Origin: Flavobacterium cellulosilyticum | Lineage (GTDB): Bacteria; Bacteroidota; Bacteroidia; Flavobacteriales; Flavobacteriaceae | Length of the DNA stretch: 64,000 nucleotides | Reading direction: 5' to 3' | Assembly (NCBI RefSeq): GCF_004349355.1 | Contig: NZ_SMFK01000011.1 | Coordinates: 1 to 64,000, forward strand | Shown: one piece after another, positions 55,159-64,000 of the stretch | How the letters are laid out: each line of letters starts with the position of its first letter | How positions within the stretch are numbered: the stretch's first letter is position 1 | Notes under the pieces: model-generated | Database searches by the model: none | What the model was told of the DNA's origin: nothing | The model's input: the letters and a program-made list of their open reading frames with translations, nothing else | Translations under genes and position numbers: made by a program

Positions 55159-55854
55159 ATGAGATTTTATTCAATTTTAGTACTATTTATTTCTCTTACC
55201 ATTTCCTCCTGCATCGGACAACCTTCAAAAAATATCGAAAACACTTCTCCTGAGGCTTTCGCCAAAAAAATAAGCGAAGTTCCAAATGCACAAATTTTGG
55301 ATGTAAGAACGCCTGAAGAATACGCGCCGGAACATATCGACAATGCTGAAAATGCGGATTGGCTTGGGAATAACTTTGTTTCAGATATAGCTATATATGA
55401 CAAATCAAAACCTGTTTTTGTATACTGTAAAAGCGGAGGAAGAAGTGTAAAAGCAGCTGCTAAATTACAAGAATTAGGATTTAAAAAAATCTACAATCTT
55501 GAAGGTGGTTTCTTAAAATGGACGTCAGCAGGATTATCAAAACCTGATGACACAATCATTGGCATGAGTAGCTTAGCCTATTCAAAATTAATACATTCTC
55601 ACAAAAAAGTACTTATCGATTTCTATGCAGAATGGTGTGCCCCATGCAAAAAAATGACTCCGTATCTCTTGCAAATGCAAAAAGAAATGGCTGGCAAAGT
55701 AGTTATAATTCGCTTAAACGCTGATGAAAACAAAACCCTAATGAAAGATATGAAAATTGACGAATTGCCAACACTTTTATTATACGAGAACCAGGAAATA
55801 AATTGGAAACATTCTGGATTTATAAGTGAAGAAGACTTGAAAAAACAACTGTAA
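55159..55854 (+). CDS. Rhodanese-thioredoxin fusion lipoprotein
   Basis: A 231-residue envelope protein. Signal peptide with lipobox ISSC (about residue 18). A rhodanese domain (about 28-125) has the active-site loop VYCKSGGRS; a thioredoxin domain (about 135-231) has the redox site AEWCAPCKK. The order suggests a periplasmic thiol or sulfur-relay protein anchored to a membrane. Both active sites are intact. Partner proteins are unknown. Confidence 0.88.
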   Translation: MRFYSILVLFISLTISSCIGQPSKNIENTSPEAFAKKISEVPNAQILDVRTPEEYAPEHIDNAENADWLGNNFVSDIAIYDKSKPVFVYCKSGGRSVKAAAKLQELGFKKIYNLEGGFLKWTSAGLSKPDDTIIGMSSLAYSKLIHSHKKVLIDFYAEWCAPCKKMTPYLLQMQKEMAGKVVIIRLNADENKTLMKDMKIDELPTLLLYENQEINWKHSGFISEEDLKKQL

Positions 55855-55868
55855 TAATCGAATTACCT

Positions 55869-56546
55869 ATGATTTCAACAGACAGCCTGCAATTTCTGGA
55901 AGACTTAAAAATCAACAACAATCGAGATTGGTTTTTAGACAATAAAAAGCGTTATGACATTTTCAAAAAAGACTATCATAATTTAGTATCGGATTTTCTG
56001 GATGCAATGAAACCGTTAGATCCATCGTTAGAAATGCTCGAAATTAAAAATTGCACCTTCAGAATCAATCGTGACATTCGATTTTCAAAAGACAAATCAC
56101 CTTATAAAGACCATTTAGGCATATGGATGTCGAGTGGAGCCAAAGGGATGAATCGTTCGGGTTATTATGTTCACCTTGCCAAAACTGGCAGTTTTATAGC
56201 TGGCGGTTTCTATTGCCCTGAATCCGAAGATTTAAAAAAAGTTCGAAAAGAAATTGCCTATTTCAACGAAGATTTACAAGAAATCATGAATAACAAAAGC
56301 TTCAAAAAAGAATTTGGAGATTTTGACCGAAATGAAAACAATATACTAAAAAACCCACCACGAGGTTACGAAAAAGAACATCCTGCAATAGAATTCCTGA
56401 AGTTAAAAAGCTTTGAAACTACACATAAATTTGATTTAGATGAAGTTACGAAAGAAGATTTTGTTGCCAGAATGAGCAAGAAATTAATCGTATTAAAACC
56501 CTTGAATGATTTTATAAATCGTGCTTTAACAACCGAAGAATTATAG
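55869..56546 (+). CDS. DUF2461-family protein
   Basis: A 225-residue soluble protein. The DUF2461 pattern is clear: FLEDLKINNNRDWFLDNKKRYD, FRINRDIRFSKDKSPYKDH, and GGFYCPESEDLKKVRKEI. The family is widespread and uncharacterised. It starts 14 bp after the rhodanese-thioredoxin gene and ends 5 bp before a glycosyltransferase. Confidence 0.87.
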   Translation: MISTDSLQFLEDLKINNNRDWFLDNKKRYDIFKKDYHNLVSDFLDAMKPLDPSLEMLEIKNCTFRINRDIRFSKDKSPYKDHLGIWMSSGAKGMNRSGYYVHLAKTGSFIAGGFYCPESEDLKKVRKEIAYFNEDLQEIMNNKSFKKEFGDFDRNENNILKNPPRGYEKEHPAIEFLKLKSFETTHKFDLDEVTKEDFVARMSKKLIVLKPLNDFINRALTTEEL

Positions 56547-56551
56547 AATCA

Positions 56552-57619
56552 ATGACTAAAAAGAAAATACTTTTTCTTGGTGAAACCTATAGAGCCGACG
56601 CTATTACTTGGATGAATGGGCTGAAGGAATTTGGCGACTTCGACATCGTCACTTGGGAATTAAAAACACCAAACACAAGTTTTTTTAGCCGACTAATTCG
56701 AATTTTTGAATTTAGTTTGGCTATTTTCTCCATTAGAAAAATAATCCAACAACATCAACCTGACATGGTTATTGCTGAACGAACCACTAGTTATGGTTTT
56801 CTTGCTGCATTATCAGGAGTAAAACCTATTGCAATTGCGCAACAAGGAAGAACGGACATATGGCCTGAAAAATCTATTTTGTTAGCTTTCAAAAAAATAA
56901 TTCAGCATTATGCTTTCAAAAAAGCGGACTTAATACACGCTTGGGGTTCTGTTATGACCATTTCAATGAAAGCCACAAATGTCGATATGAAAAAGGTTTT
57001 AGTACTGCCAAAAGGAATCGATTTGATACAATTTAAATATATTAACACTGCAAATCCATCCAAAATAAATGCTATTGTGACCCGTTCTTTGGCACCAGAT
57101 TATCGACATGAAGTTATATTAAAAGCTTTTGGAATACTAAACCAAAAAGGAATTGATTTCACATTAACCATTGTAGGTGACGGCAAACAATTACCAATCC
57201 TAAAAGCATTATCCAAAAAATTACAAATCGAAACTAAAGTCAATTTTACGGGTCGAATCCAAAATACAAAATTACCAGAACTGCTACAGAATTCAAACAT
57301 TTATCTCAGCATGCCAATAACTGAAGGAGTATCGGCTTCTTTATTTGAAGCAATGGCATCCAATTGTTATCCAATCGTAACTGATATTCCAGGCAATCAA
57401 AGCTGGATAAAACATCGAGAAAACGGACAGTTAATCACAATTGATGATTATAAAATGCTTGCTGATGAAATTATTTGGGCTTTTGAAAACAATCAATATC
57501 GAAAAGAAGCCAAAATAAAGAACAGAAAATTTGTTGAAGAAAATGCAGATTACAAAATCAATATGAAAATAATTGCTGAAAAATACCATGAATTAATTAA
57601 CACACAAAAAACGAACTAG
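56552..57619 (+). CDS. Glycosyltransferase, GT4-like
   Basis: A 355-residue GT-B enzyme. N-terminal KKILFLGETYRADAITW; C-terminal TLTIVGDGKQLPIL, VNFTGRIQNTKLPELL and the donor-binding EGVSASLFEAMASNCYPIVT. It is 2 bp upstream of an asparagine synthase gene, a pairing common in surface-polysaccharide clusters where AsnB-like enzymes amidate sugars; that role is inference. Confidence 0.86.
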   Translation: MTKKKILFLGETYRADAITWMNGLKEFGDFDIVTWELKTPNTSFFSRLIRIFEFSLAIFSIRKIIQQHQPDMVIAERTTSYGFLAALSGVKPIAIAQQGRTDIWPEKSILLAFKKIIQHYAFKKADLIHAWGSVMTISMKATNVDMKKVLVLPKGIDLIQFKYINTANPSKINAIVTRSLAPDYRHEVILKAFGILNQKGIDFTLTIVGDGKQLPILKALSKKLQIETKVNFTGRIQNTKLPELLQNSNIYLSMPITEGVSASLFEAMASNCYPIVTDIPGNQSWIKHRENGQLITIDDYKMLADEIIWAFENNQYRKEAKIKNRKFVEENADYKINMKIIAEKYHELINTQKTN

Positions 57620-57621
57620 TT

Positions 57622-59469
57622 ATGTGTGGAATTAATGGGATCATGCATTTGCAAACGCAAAAAAAAGTAGATGAACGCCTTTTAACTAAAATGCGAGATT
57701 CGCTTGAACATCGTGGTCCAGATGACAAAGGATTATTTTTAGAAAACAATATTGGATTAGGACATCGGAGACTGTCCGTTATTGATTTATCGTCAGCAGG
57801 ACATCAACCTTTTTTTTCGGATAATGGTCGATATGTTATGGTATATAATGGAGAAATATATAATTTCAAGGATTTTTACCCTGAATTACGAAGCCATGGA
57901 ATAATTATAAAAACAAATTCCGATACTGAGGTTTTGTTGCAATTGTATGAATTATATGGTCTAAAAATGCTAAATCGACTCCATGGTATGTTTGCTTTTG
58001 CCATTTGGGACAAAATGGAACGAAAGCTAATCACAGTTCGTGACAGAATGGGGGTTAAGCCTTTATATTATACGTTCAAAAATGAAACCTTTTACTTCGC
58101 ATCGGAACAAAAGGCACTTTTTACTGTTGGAATTCCTCTAAAATTAGCTAATGATGGACTGGAAGAATTTATTTTTAATCGTTTTGTTTCTGGTGAAAAT
58201 ACCTTGTATGAAAACGTAAAAAAAGTATTACCAGGACACGTGATGACCATTCACGAAAGTGGAAAAATAACGAATGAAAAATGGTGGGATTTGAAATCCG
58301 AAATTCAGAACCATCCAAAGATTCAGAAACCAATTGAATGGTTTCGCAACACTTTTGATGACTCCCTAAAATTGAGAATGGTAAGTGACGTTCCAGTTGG
58401 TGTTTTGCTTAGCGGCGGACTCGATTCAGCATCAATTTTGGCTTCATTAAACCAACAGAATTTCAAAGATATTCAAACTTATAATATTGGATTCAAAGAA
58501 AAAGAACATAACGAATCCCATTTAGCAAAATTAATTGCTGATAAATTTAATTACGGTTTTCATACCATGCAGTTAGAAGACAACAACCTTTTCGAAAAAC
58601 TGCTTAGCGCTACTTATTTTCAGGATGAACCCATTATGCATTTAAGTGAACCTCATATTTTGGCACTTTCGCAAATGGCAAAACCAGCTGTAAAAGTGCT
58701 ACTTTCTGGTGAAGGCGCTGATGAATTAATGGGCGGATATGTAAGATATAAAGCACTAAAATACCCAAGTTTACTTCAAACTATTGCAGTTATTGGCAAT
58801 ATGGAATATTTCAATACAAGTCCTCGATTCGAAAAACTTGCTCGTTATTCTCAAATAGCAGACCCTGATGACTTAGTACTCTATAATGGTTGTAATATTT
58901 ACCCAAAGGACATTTCAACTGTATTTGGAATTAATTCGCCACCAAAAAACGAATATAGGATGCAAATTTTAGCAGAGGCAAAATCAATATATCCAAACAA
59001 TTTAAGGAGACAAGCACTGTACCTAGACCAACATACCTATTTATGTTCGCTTCTTGACAGAAATGATCGCTGTACAATGGGCGCATCTATCGAATGTAGA
59101 GATCCTTTTTTGGACCAAAGACTTATTGCCGGACTTGGATCTCTTGATGACAAATGGTTGTTCACTGGAAAAAAATGGAAATACATTTTAAAATCAGCAA
59201 TGGCATCAAGATTACCTGCGGAAGTATTAAAATTTAAAAAAGTAGGATTGAGTGTTCCATGGGGAGATTATTTGATAAAAAGCCAAGGATTCATTGATGA
59301 ATTAGATTCATTTTCAAAAAGTGATTTATTCAAAATGGATTATTTTGGACGCATCAATGCACCGAAATTAGTTGAAAATTTTAGAAAAGGAGATACTAAA
59401 ATGATACCTTATATAATGCCGTTATTTATGATGCATATTTGGCTGAAAAACTATGCCAATAAATTTTAA
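57622..59469 (+). CDS. asnB: Asparagine synthase (glutamine-hydrolysing), AsnB type
   Basis: Uses glutamine ammonia to amidate an acid, classically aspartate. The 615-residue protein has the N-terminal Ntn glutaminase with C2 as nucleophile (MCGINGIMHL; the Met must be removed) and the C-terminal synthetase with the ATP-binding SGGLDSASI and GEGADELMGGY. It lies between two sugar-related genes and 2 bp after one of them. It could make asparagine or amidate a uronic acid in a polysaccharide. Confidence 0.9.
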   Translation: MCGINGIMHLQTQKKVDERLLTKMRDSLEHRGPDDKGLFLENNIGLGHRRLSVIDLSSAGHQPFFSDNGRYVMVYNGEIYNFKDFYPELRSHGIIIKTNSDTEVLLQLYELYGLKMLNRLHGMFAFAIWDKMERKLITVRDRMGVKPLYYTFKNETFYFASEQKALFTVGIPLKLANDGLEEFIFNRFVSGENTLYENVKKVLPGHVMTIHESGKITNEKWWDLKSEIQNHPKIQKPIEWFRNTFDDSLKLRMVSDVPVGVLLSGGLDSASILASLNQQNFKDIQTYNIGFKEKEHNESHLAKLIADKFNYGFHTMQLEDNNLFEKLLSATYFQDEPIMHLSEPHILALSQMAKPAVKVLLSGEGADELMGGYVRYKALKYPSLLQTIAVIGNMEYFNTSPRFEKLARYSQIADPDDLVLYNGCNIYPKDISTVFGINSPPKNEYRMQILAEAKSIYPNNLRRQALYLDQHTYLCSLLDRNDRCTMGASIECRDPFLDQRLIAGLGSLDDKWLFTGKKWKYILKSAMASRLPAEVLKFKKVGLSVPWGDYLIKSQGFIDELDSFSKSDLFKMDYFGRINAPKLVENFRKGDTKMIPYIMPLFMMHIWLKNYANKF

Positions 59470-59510
59470 TCCTTACTTTTGATCACAGAATTCAAAAAGC
59501 ACTATTATTC

Positions 59511-60524
59511 ATGGAAATTCAACACAATTTTTCTCTAAAAAACTACAATACTTTTGGCATAGAAGCCAAAGCAAAACAATTTGTTGCCGTTCATAATGTT
59601 TCTGAATTACGAACTATTTTAGAACAAAATAAAACCGAAAAAAAATTCATACTTGGAGGCGGAAGCAACATGCTTTTGACAAAAGATATAGATGCTTTAG
59701 TTATACACATAGATTTAAAGGGTCATAAAATTATTGATGAGAACGATGATTATGTATGGGTCGAAAGTCAAGCTGGCGAAAATTGGCACGAATTTGTGCT
59801 ATGGACCATCGTCCAAAACTTGGGTGGATTAGAAAACATGTCGCTTATCCCGGGAAACGTTGGGACAACTCCTGTACAAAATATTGGTGCTTATGGAACT
59901 GAAATTAAAGACACTTTTATTTCCTGTGAAGCCATGAAAATTGAAAATCAGGAAATGAAAACATTCACCAAGGACGAATGTCATTTTGGTTACCGTGAGA
60001 GTATTTTCAAAAACGAAGTAAAGGACCAATATATTATTACCTCGGTAATTTATAAATTAACGAAACGCAATCATAAAATTAATATTTCTTACGGAGATAT
60101 TGCTTCTGAATTGGCTAAAAACCACATTACGAAACCTTCATTAAAGGACGTCAGTAATGCGGTAATTGCCATTCGAGAAAGCAAATTACCTAATCCAAAA
60201 GAACTAGGCAATAGCGGAAGTTTTTTTAAAAACCCCATTATTCTGAAAAAAGATTTCGATAAAATTCATCCATTATTTCCTGAAATGAAATATTATGATG
60301 TTTCAGAAACCGAAGTTAAAGTTCCTGCTGGCTGGCTCATTGAGCAAGCAGGTTTCAAAGGAAAACGCTTTGGAAACGCTGGAATTCATAAAAATCAGGC
60401 CCTAGTTTTAGTTAATTATGGTAATGCAACAGGTAAGGAAATTCTAGCAATTGCTACCACTATTCAAGACACTATTTTTAAGACTTTTGGCATTCAAATC
60501 GAAGCAGAAGTAAACGTGATTTAA
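59511..60524 (+). CDS. murB: UDP-N-acetylenolpyruvoylglucosamine reductase
   Basis: FAD enzyme of peptidoglycan precursor synthesis; 337 residues. Type I MurB with FAD site FILGGGSNMLLTKD and LIPGNVGTTPVQNIGAYG, catalytic Ser in LGNSGSFFKNP and the C-terminal Glu. N-terminal HNFSLKNYNTFGIEAKA is typical. Followed by a 25-bp-scale AT-rich gap with a strong promoter for the next gene. Confidence 0.94.
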   Translation: MEIQHNFSLKNYNTFGIEAKAKQFVAVHNVSELRTILEQNKTEKKFILGGGSNMLLTKDIDALVIHIDLKGHKIIDENDDYVWVESQAGENWHEFVLWTIVQNLGGLENMSLIPGNVGTTPVQNIGAYGTEIKDTFISCEAMKIENQEMKTFTKDECHFGYRESIFKNEVKDQYIITSVIYKLTKRNHKINISYGDIASELAKNHITKPSLKDVSNAVIAIRESKLPNPKELGNSGSFFKNPIILKKDFDKIHPLFPEMKYYDVSETEVKVPAGWLIEQAGFKGKRFGNAGIHKNQALVLVNYGNATGKEILAIATTIQDTIFKTFGIQIEAEVNVI

Positions 60525-60550
60525 TACTAAAAGTAATTGCTATTTAACGG

Positions 60551-60580
60551 TTGATAATTGATAATTGATATTTATATTTG
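60551..60580 (+). promoter_or_regulatory. Promoter of the GT2-sigma factor pair
   Basis: TTG (60551-60553), a 19-nt spacer and TATATTTG (60573-60580), a full consensus match. Two more TTG words follow at 7-bp steps (TTGATAA repeated). The promoter falls inside the longer open frame, so translation starts at ATG 60610. Confidence 0.7.
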
Positions 60581-60609
60581 CACAGATTTTAAAAAGAAGC
60601 CTTGCCTAT

Positions 60610-61716
60610 ATGTTAACCTTTATTTTTTACGCGTTTGTAATTATCGTTCTAATTCAACTTTCGTATTATGTGTTTGTTTTTGGAAAATTTGCTTTTGCTA
60701 AAAAGCAAAAATCTACACCAAAAAGAATTCCGATTTCTGTAATTGTTTGTGCTAAAAACGAAGCCGAAAATGTGGTTCGATTCATTCCGCTCCTTGCTGA
60801 ACAAGATTATCCAGATTATGAAATTATTCTGATTGACGATGCATCAAGTGATGAGACTTTAGAAATTTTCGAAAATTTTGAAAAACAATACTCCAATGTC
60901 AGATTAGTAAGAGTACAAAATAATGAAGCCTTTTGGGGCAACAAAAAATACGCCTTAACGCTGGGAATAAAAGCAGCTAAAAAAGAATATTTGATATTTA
61001 CAGATGCCGATTGTTTTCCTGCTTCAAAAGATTGGATAAAAGAGATGAGTTCACAATTTACAATGCATAAAACGATAGTTTTGGGTTATGGAGCTTATGA
61101 AAAAATCAACAAGTCTTTCTTGAATAAAATCATTCGATTCGAGACCATGCTCACAGCGGTACAATATTTTTCCTGGGCAAAAGCTGGAAAACCATATATG
61201 GGTATTGGGCGCAATTTAGCCTACAAAAAGGAAGAATTTTATAATGTAAATGGATTTATCGAACACATGAAAATCCGTTCTGGTGATGATGATTTATTCA
61301 TCAATCAGATTGCTACAAAAAGGAATACAACATTCAATTTTAGCCCTGAAAGCTTTACGTATTCGATGCCAAAAACTACTTTCAAAGCTTGGTTTACTCA
61401 AAAAAGAAGACACGTATCTACAGCAAAACATTACAAATCCTTTGACAAAACACAACTAGCTCTTTTTTATATTTCACAATTGCTCTTTTTCTTATTTGCT
61501 ATCGTTTTATTGTCTTTTCTATATCAATGGATCATTGTTTTGTGCATCATTGGCTTCCGATATTTATTCTCTTGGATCACCTTGGGATTCTCGGCCGGAA
61601 AATTAAAAGAAAAAGATGTGATGTATTGGTTTCCTATTATTGAAATTGTGCTTATCTTCACTCAATTAAATGTTTTCATAACAAATCTTTTTTCAAAACC
61701 AGTATATTGGAAATAA
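60610..61716 (+). CDS. Glycosyltransferase family 2, membrane-bound
   Basis: A 368-residue protein. One N-terminal helix (about 3-25), a GT-A catalytic domain with ISVIVCAKNEAENV, ILIDDASSD, FTDADCFPAS and GDDDLFINQIA, then a QKRRHVSTA motif like the processive GT2 QxxRW site, and three C-terminal helices. It probably builds or modifies a surface glycan or glycolipid. The open frame from TTG 60565 is rejected because of the promoter at 60551-60580. It overlaps the sigma factor gene by 10 bp. Confidence 0.87.
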   Translation: MLTFIFYAFVIIVLIQLSYYVFVFGKFAFAKKQKSTPKRIPISVIVCAKNEAENVVRFIPLLAEQDYPDYEIILIDDASSDETLEIFENFEKQYSNVRLVRVQNNEAFWGNKKYALTLGIKAAKKEYLIFTDADCFPASKDWIKEMSSQFTMHKTIVLGYGAYEKINKSFLNKIIRFETMLTAVQYFSWAKAGKPYMGIGRNLAYKKEEFYNVNGFIEHMKIRSGDDDLFINQIATKRNTTFNFSPESFTYSMPKTTFKAWFTQKRRHVSTAKHYKSFDKTQLALFYISQLLFFLFAIVLLSFLYQWIIVLCIIGFRYLFSWITLGFSAGKLKEKDVMYWFPIIEIVLIFTQLNVFITNLFSKPVYWK

Positions 61717-62258
61717 ATCTACAAATTGAAAAAGCTAAAAAAGGAGATCAAGCAGCCTTTACTTTTCTATTGAATTTATATTGGAATGAGGTCTATGGTT
61801 TTATGTTAAAACGCACCGAAAACGAGACGAATGCCGAAGACATTACTATAGAAACGTTCTCAAAAGCATTCGATAAAATTGCTAGTTACAATCCCGAATT
61901 TCAGTTTAATACCTGGTTGATCGCTATTGCAAAAAATGTTCATATTGATTTGTTACGTAAAAACAAATCGTCACTTTTTATTGAAATCAGTGAAGACGAC
62001 GATCGAAAAGCCCACAATATTGCCGATACAACTCCATCTGCAGAGGACGAATTAATAACTGAACAAAATCTTTCTCAACTTTTACAGTTCATCAAAGAAC
62101 TAAAACCACATTATCAGGAAGTAATTCAATTGCGTTATTTTCAAGAAATGACCTACCAAGAAATCGCCACTAAAATTGACGAACCCTTGAGTAATGTCAA
62201 AATAAAACTTCTCCGAGCTAAAAAACTATTGGCAGAAATCATTAAAGACAATCGTTAA
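61707..62258 (+). CDS. RNA polymerase sigma factor, sigma-70 (ECF-like)
   Basis: A 183-residue sigma factor with regions 2 and 4 only. Region 2: AFTFLLNLYWNEVYGFMLKRTENETNAEDITIETFSKAFD, FNTWLIAIAKNVHIDLLRK; region 4: PHYQEVIQLRYFQEMTYQEIATKIDEPLSNVKIKLLRAKKLL. It starts at a TTG inside the GT2 gene end (10-bp overlap), so translation is probably coupled. No anti-sigma gene follows; the next gene is tonB. Its regulon is unknown. Confidence 0.9.
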   Translation: MEINLQIEKAKKGDQAAFTFLLNLYWNEVYGFMLKRTENETNAEDITIETFSKAFDKIASYNPEFQFNTWLIAIAKNVHIDLLRKNKSSLFIEISEDDDRKAHNIADTTPSAEDELITEQNLSQLLQFIKELKPHYQEVIQLRYFQEMTYQEIATKIDEPLSNVKIKLLRAKKLLAEIIKDNR

Positions 62259-62273
62259 TTTGAGCTTGCTTTA

Positions 62274-62296
62274 AATAAAAACCCCCTGTTTTTATT
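62274..62296 (+). terminator. AT-rich terminator after the sigma factor gene
   Basis: AATAAAAAC-CCCCT-GTTTTTATT, a perfect 9-bp stem followed by a T-rich run, 15 bp past the stop. Confidence 0.6.
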
Positions 62297-62461
62297 ATTA
62301 TTTTTCATCAAGACACCTTATAAAATGGACCTTCACTATTTTTGTTAAAATAATTATAAAATATCCTCTGTTTTATATATTAAACTCATGCCTTTTTACG
62401 TTATTAGTTAAAATAGCACTTATATGACAAAATAAATACTTAACCTTTAAAACCACAAATT

Positions 62462-63280
62462 ATGTCTAGATTAAGTATTTACGAAACCCCATGGATTGAT
62501 CTTGTATTCGAAAACAGAAACAAAAATTACGGTGCCTATCAATTACGCCGTGAAAGTGTCAAAAGCACCTTATCGGCCTTCTTTATGGGATTATTATTTG
62601 TAGCATCCATTGGAACTATTGCAACAGTTATCAGTTATTTTAACTCCGATACCATAGTTGTTGAAAATCCAGCACAAGAATGGTCAGACCCTATTCAAAT
62701 TACAGATGTTGTCTTAACAGACGTCCATAAAACTGTAATTCCCGAAGTAAAAACCCAAGTTGCTGCAACTATTATTCAAAAAGACCAACTTATTAATCCA
62801 GTTATAGTTCATGCCGAAGAAGCAATTAAGGAGTTAGCCACAAACATTGAAAACAAGAATACTACAAGTATAACTTCCGATGCTTTGGGAACAGTTGGAA
62901 CTAATCCAATAACAGCTACAGGAACCGAAACCGAAATATCAAAAGCTGTGAATTACGGTACATCGATTGTAAACACAACAATATTAGACAAATTACCAGA
63001 GTTTCCAGGCGGAATGAAAAATTTCTATACTTATGTGGGAAAAAATTTTGAGAAACCAGAAATCGACGGAATGAGTAACCTAAAAGTATATGTTTCGTTT
63101 GTGATAGAAAAAGACGGAAGTATGAGTAATATTAAAGTACTAAGAGATCCTGGATATGGTTTAGGACAAGAAGCGATTCGTGTTTTAAAATCTATAAAAG
63201 CCAAATGGACTCCTGGAATAATCGATTCAAAACCCGTCCGAACAGCTTATAACTTGCCGATTTCTATTGAGATGAGATAA
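62462..63280 (+). CDS. TonB-family energy transducer
   Basis: A 272-residue protein of the flavobacterial TonB type. N-terminal segment WIDLVFENRNKNYGAYQLRRES, one membrane helix (about 38-60), a long periplasmic linker and the C-terminal TonB domain (from about 185; LPEFPGGMKNFYTYVGKNF... VRTAYNLPISIEMR). It couples the proton gradient to TonB-dependent outer-membrane receptors. No ExbB/ExbD genes are near. Confidence 0.9.
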   Translation: MSRLSIYETPWIDLVFENRNKNYGAYQLRRESVKSTLSAFFMGLLFVASIGTIATVISYFNSDTIVVENPAQEWSDPIQITDVVLTDVHKTVIPEVKTQVAATIIQKDQLINPVIVHAEEAIKELATNIENKNTTSITSDALGTVGTNPITATGTETEISKAVNYGTSIVNTTILDKLPEFPGGMKNFYTYVGKNFEKPEIDGMSNLKVYVSFVIEKDGSMSNIKVLRDPGYGLGQEAIRVLKSIKAKWTPGIIDSKPVRTAYNLPISIEMR

Positions 63281-63301
63281 TCTTATAATCCTATTTAATA
63301 T

Positions 63302-63337
63302 AAAAACAGCAACAAGAATCTTCTTAATGCTGTTTTT
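63302..63337 (+). terminator. Terminator after the TonB gene
   Basis: AAAAACAGCA (63302-63311) pairs with TGCTGTTTTT (63328-63337), with a smaller AAGAA/TTCTT stem inside the loop and a T run after it. Confidence 0.75.
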
Positions 63338-63374
63338 TTACGAACTATTTTATGTTAAATTTAAGTTAATTAAT

Positions 63375-63414
63375 AATTAAACAACTGTTTAAATTAAACA
63401 GTTGTTTAATTTTG
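63375..63414 (+). promoter_or_regulatory. 37-bp perfect palindrome overlapping the tetR promoter
   Basis: Arms AATTAAACAACTGTTTAA (63375-63392) and its exact complement (63394-63411) around one A. Each arm contains AAACAACTGTTT, itself nearly palindromic, so two dimers could bind. The -7 box TAATTTTG (63407-63414) overlaps the right arm. This is the expected layout for autorepression by the TetR-family protein that follows. Confidence 0.75.
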
Positions 63415-63436
63415 TCGGCTAATAAATTTACTAACA

Positions 63437-64000
63437 TTGGAAAACAATTTAAACGACAAACAAATTCAAATTCTCGAAGTAGCTGAAAAGTTATTTGCCG
63501 AGAAAGGATTTGATGGAACTTCTATTCGAGATATTTCGAAAATTGCGAATATTAATGTTGCTATGATTTCCTATTATTTTGGATCAAAAGATTTATTGTT
63601 AGAATCATTAATCAAACACAAAACGATTGGACTTAAGGAACAGTTATTAGTTTTAATAGCCGAAAACCTTGAACCTGTAGCCAAAATAAATAAGTTAATT
63701 GAATTATACATCAATAGAATTAATTGTAACAGGGGAATTTATCGCATTATGCATTTTGAATTAACTTCAAAGAAAAACGAAAGTATTCTTAAATATTTCA
63801 CTGAATTAAAAAAAGCAAATTTAAAATCCGTAGAGTTAATAATCAAAGAAGGTCAAGCAAAAGGAATCTTCAGAAAAGATATTATAATCCCACTTATTAC
63901 TCCAACAATTATTGGAACTTTTTTCCATTTTCAAATGAACAAAGATTTCTATGAAGAAATATTAGACTTGAAAACTGACACTCAATATGACAACTTTATA
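63437..64000 (+). CDS. TetR/AcrR-family transcriptional regulator (cut by window end)
   Basis: The frame runs 188 codons from a TTG at 63437 to the last base without a stop. The N-terminal HTH is clear: QIQILEVAEKLFAEKGFDGTS, IRDISKIANINVAMISYYFGSKDLLLESLI. The rest is the helical ligand-binding domain, incomplete. The TTG start fits the family N-terminus and lies about 23 bp after the -7 box; no ATG is nearby. Regulated genes are probably to the right, outside the window. Confidence 0.88.
   Translation, partial: MENNLNDKQIQILEVAEKLFAEKGFDGTSIRDISKIANINVAMISYYFGSKDLLLESLIKHKTIGLKEQLLVLIAENLEPVAKINKLIELYINRINCNRGIYRIMHFELTSKKNESILKYFTELKKANLKSVELIIKEGQAKGIFRKDIIIPLITPTIIGTFFHFQMNKDFYEEILDLKTDTQYDNFI

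Overview
The window looks like chromosomal DNA of a Flavobacterium-type member of the Bacteroidota. Evidence: about one third G+C by eye; many start regions without a Shine-Dalgarno but with the Bacteroidota promoter pattern (TTG, about 19 nt, TAnnTTTG); PorV/PorQ-like, WbqC, DUF4105, DUF5683 and DUF2461 proteins; and a type II-C CRISPR system with 46-nt repeats. No tRNA or rRNA gene was found, but three tandem leftward promoters at the left edge suggest an rRNA operon just outside the window.

Layout. 1-1246: non-coding, tandem promoters and degenerate repeats. 1247-4602: translation cluster thrS-infC-rpmI-rplT (infC has a non-ATG start). 4705-8720: a TPR histidine kinase/response regulator pair followed by a small-gene cluster (KTSC protein, two tiny genes, a frameshifted DUF4236 gene); two of these genes share a palindrome at an identical distance from the promoter. 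8751-16028: mostly leftward housekeeping genes (a secreted protein, dnaB, accA, EamA transporter, LptF/G permease, tgt).

16111-26196: the accessory region. A leftward tracrRNA precedes rightward cas9. A diverged 5' fragment of cas1 follows, then a REP-associated transposase (RAYT) with palindromic REPs, then intact cas1 and cas2. The CRISPR array has 43 identical repeats and 42 spacers. tracrRNA polarity and a leader promoter say the array is read leftward, towards cas2. On the far side of the leader lies a second tracrRNA-like sequence on the plus strand. The cas1 fragment and the second tracrRNA-like sequence together suggest that this locus is a mosaic of two II-C modules.

26314-64000: housekeeping and envelope functions. 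These are a FAD oxidoreductase, recQ, kdsD-type isomerase, tatC, lptB, a GH25 lysozyme, pssA, a PorV-like protein, and a polysaccharide group (sugar transferase and two glycosyltransferases). Then parA-parB-DUF5683-dapB-lepB-(broken four-helix-bundle gene)-wbqC. Then leftward endonuclease-like, two rhomboids, mutL, ribH and a TPR protein. Then recF, a rhodanese-thioredoxin lipoprotein, DUF2461, a glycosyltransferase, asnB, murB, GT2, an ECF sigma factor and TonB. The window ends inside a TetR-family gene preceded by a perfect 37-bp palindrome over its promoter.

All calls come from reading the sequence and from family knowledge; no database search was run. Several gene starts were moved inward because a good TAnnTTTG box lies inside the longer open frame.
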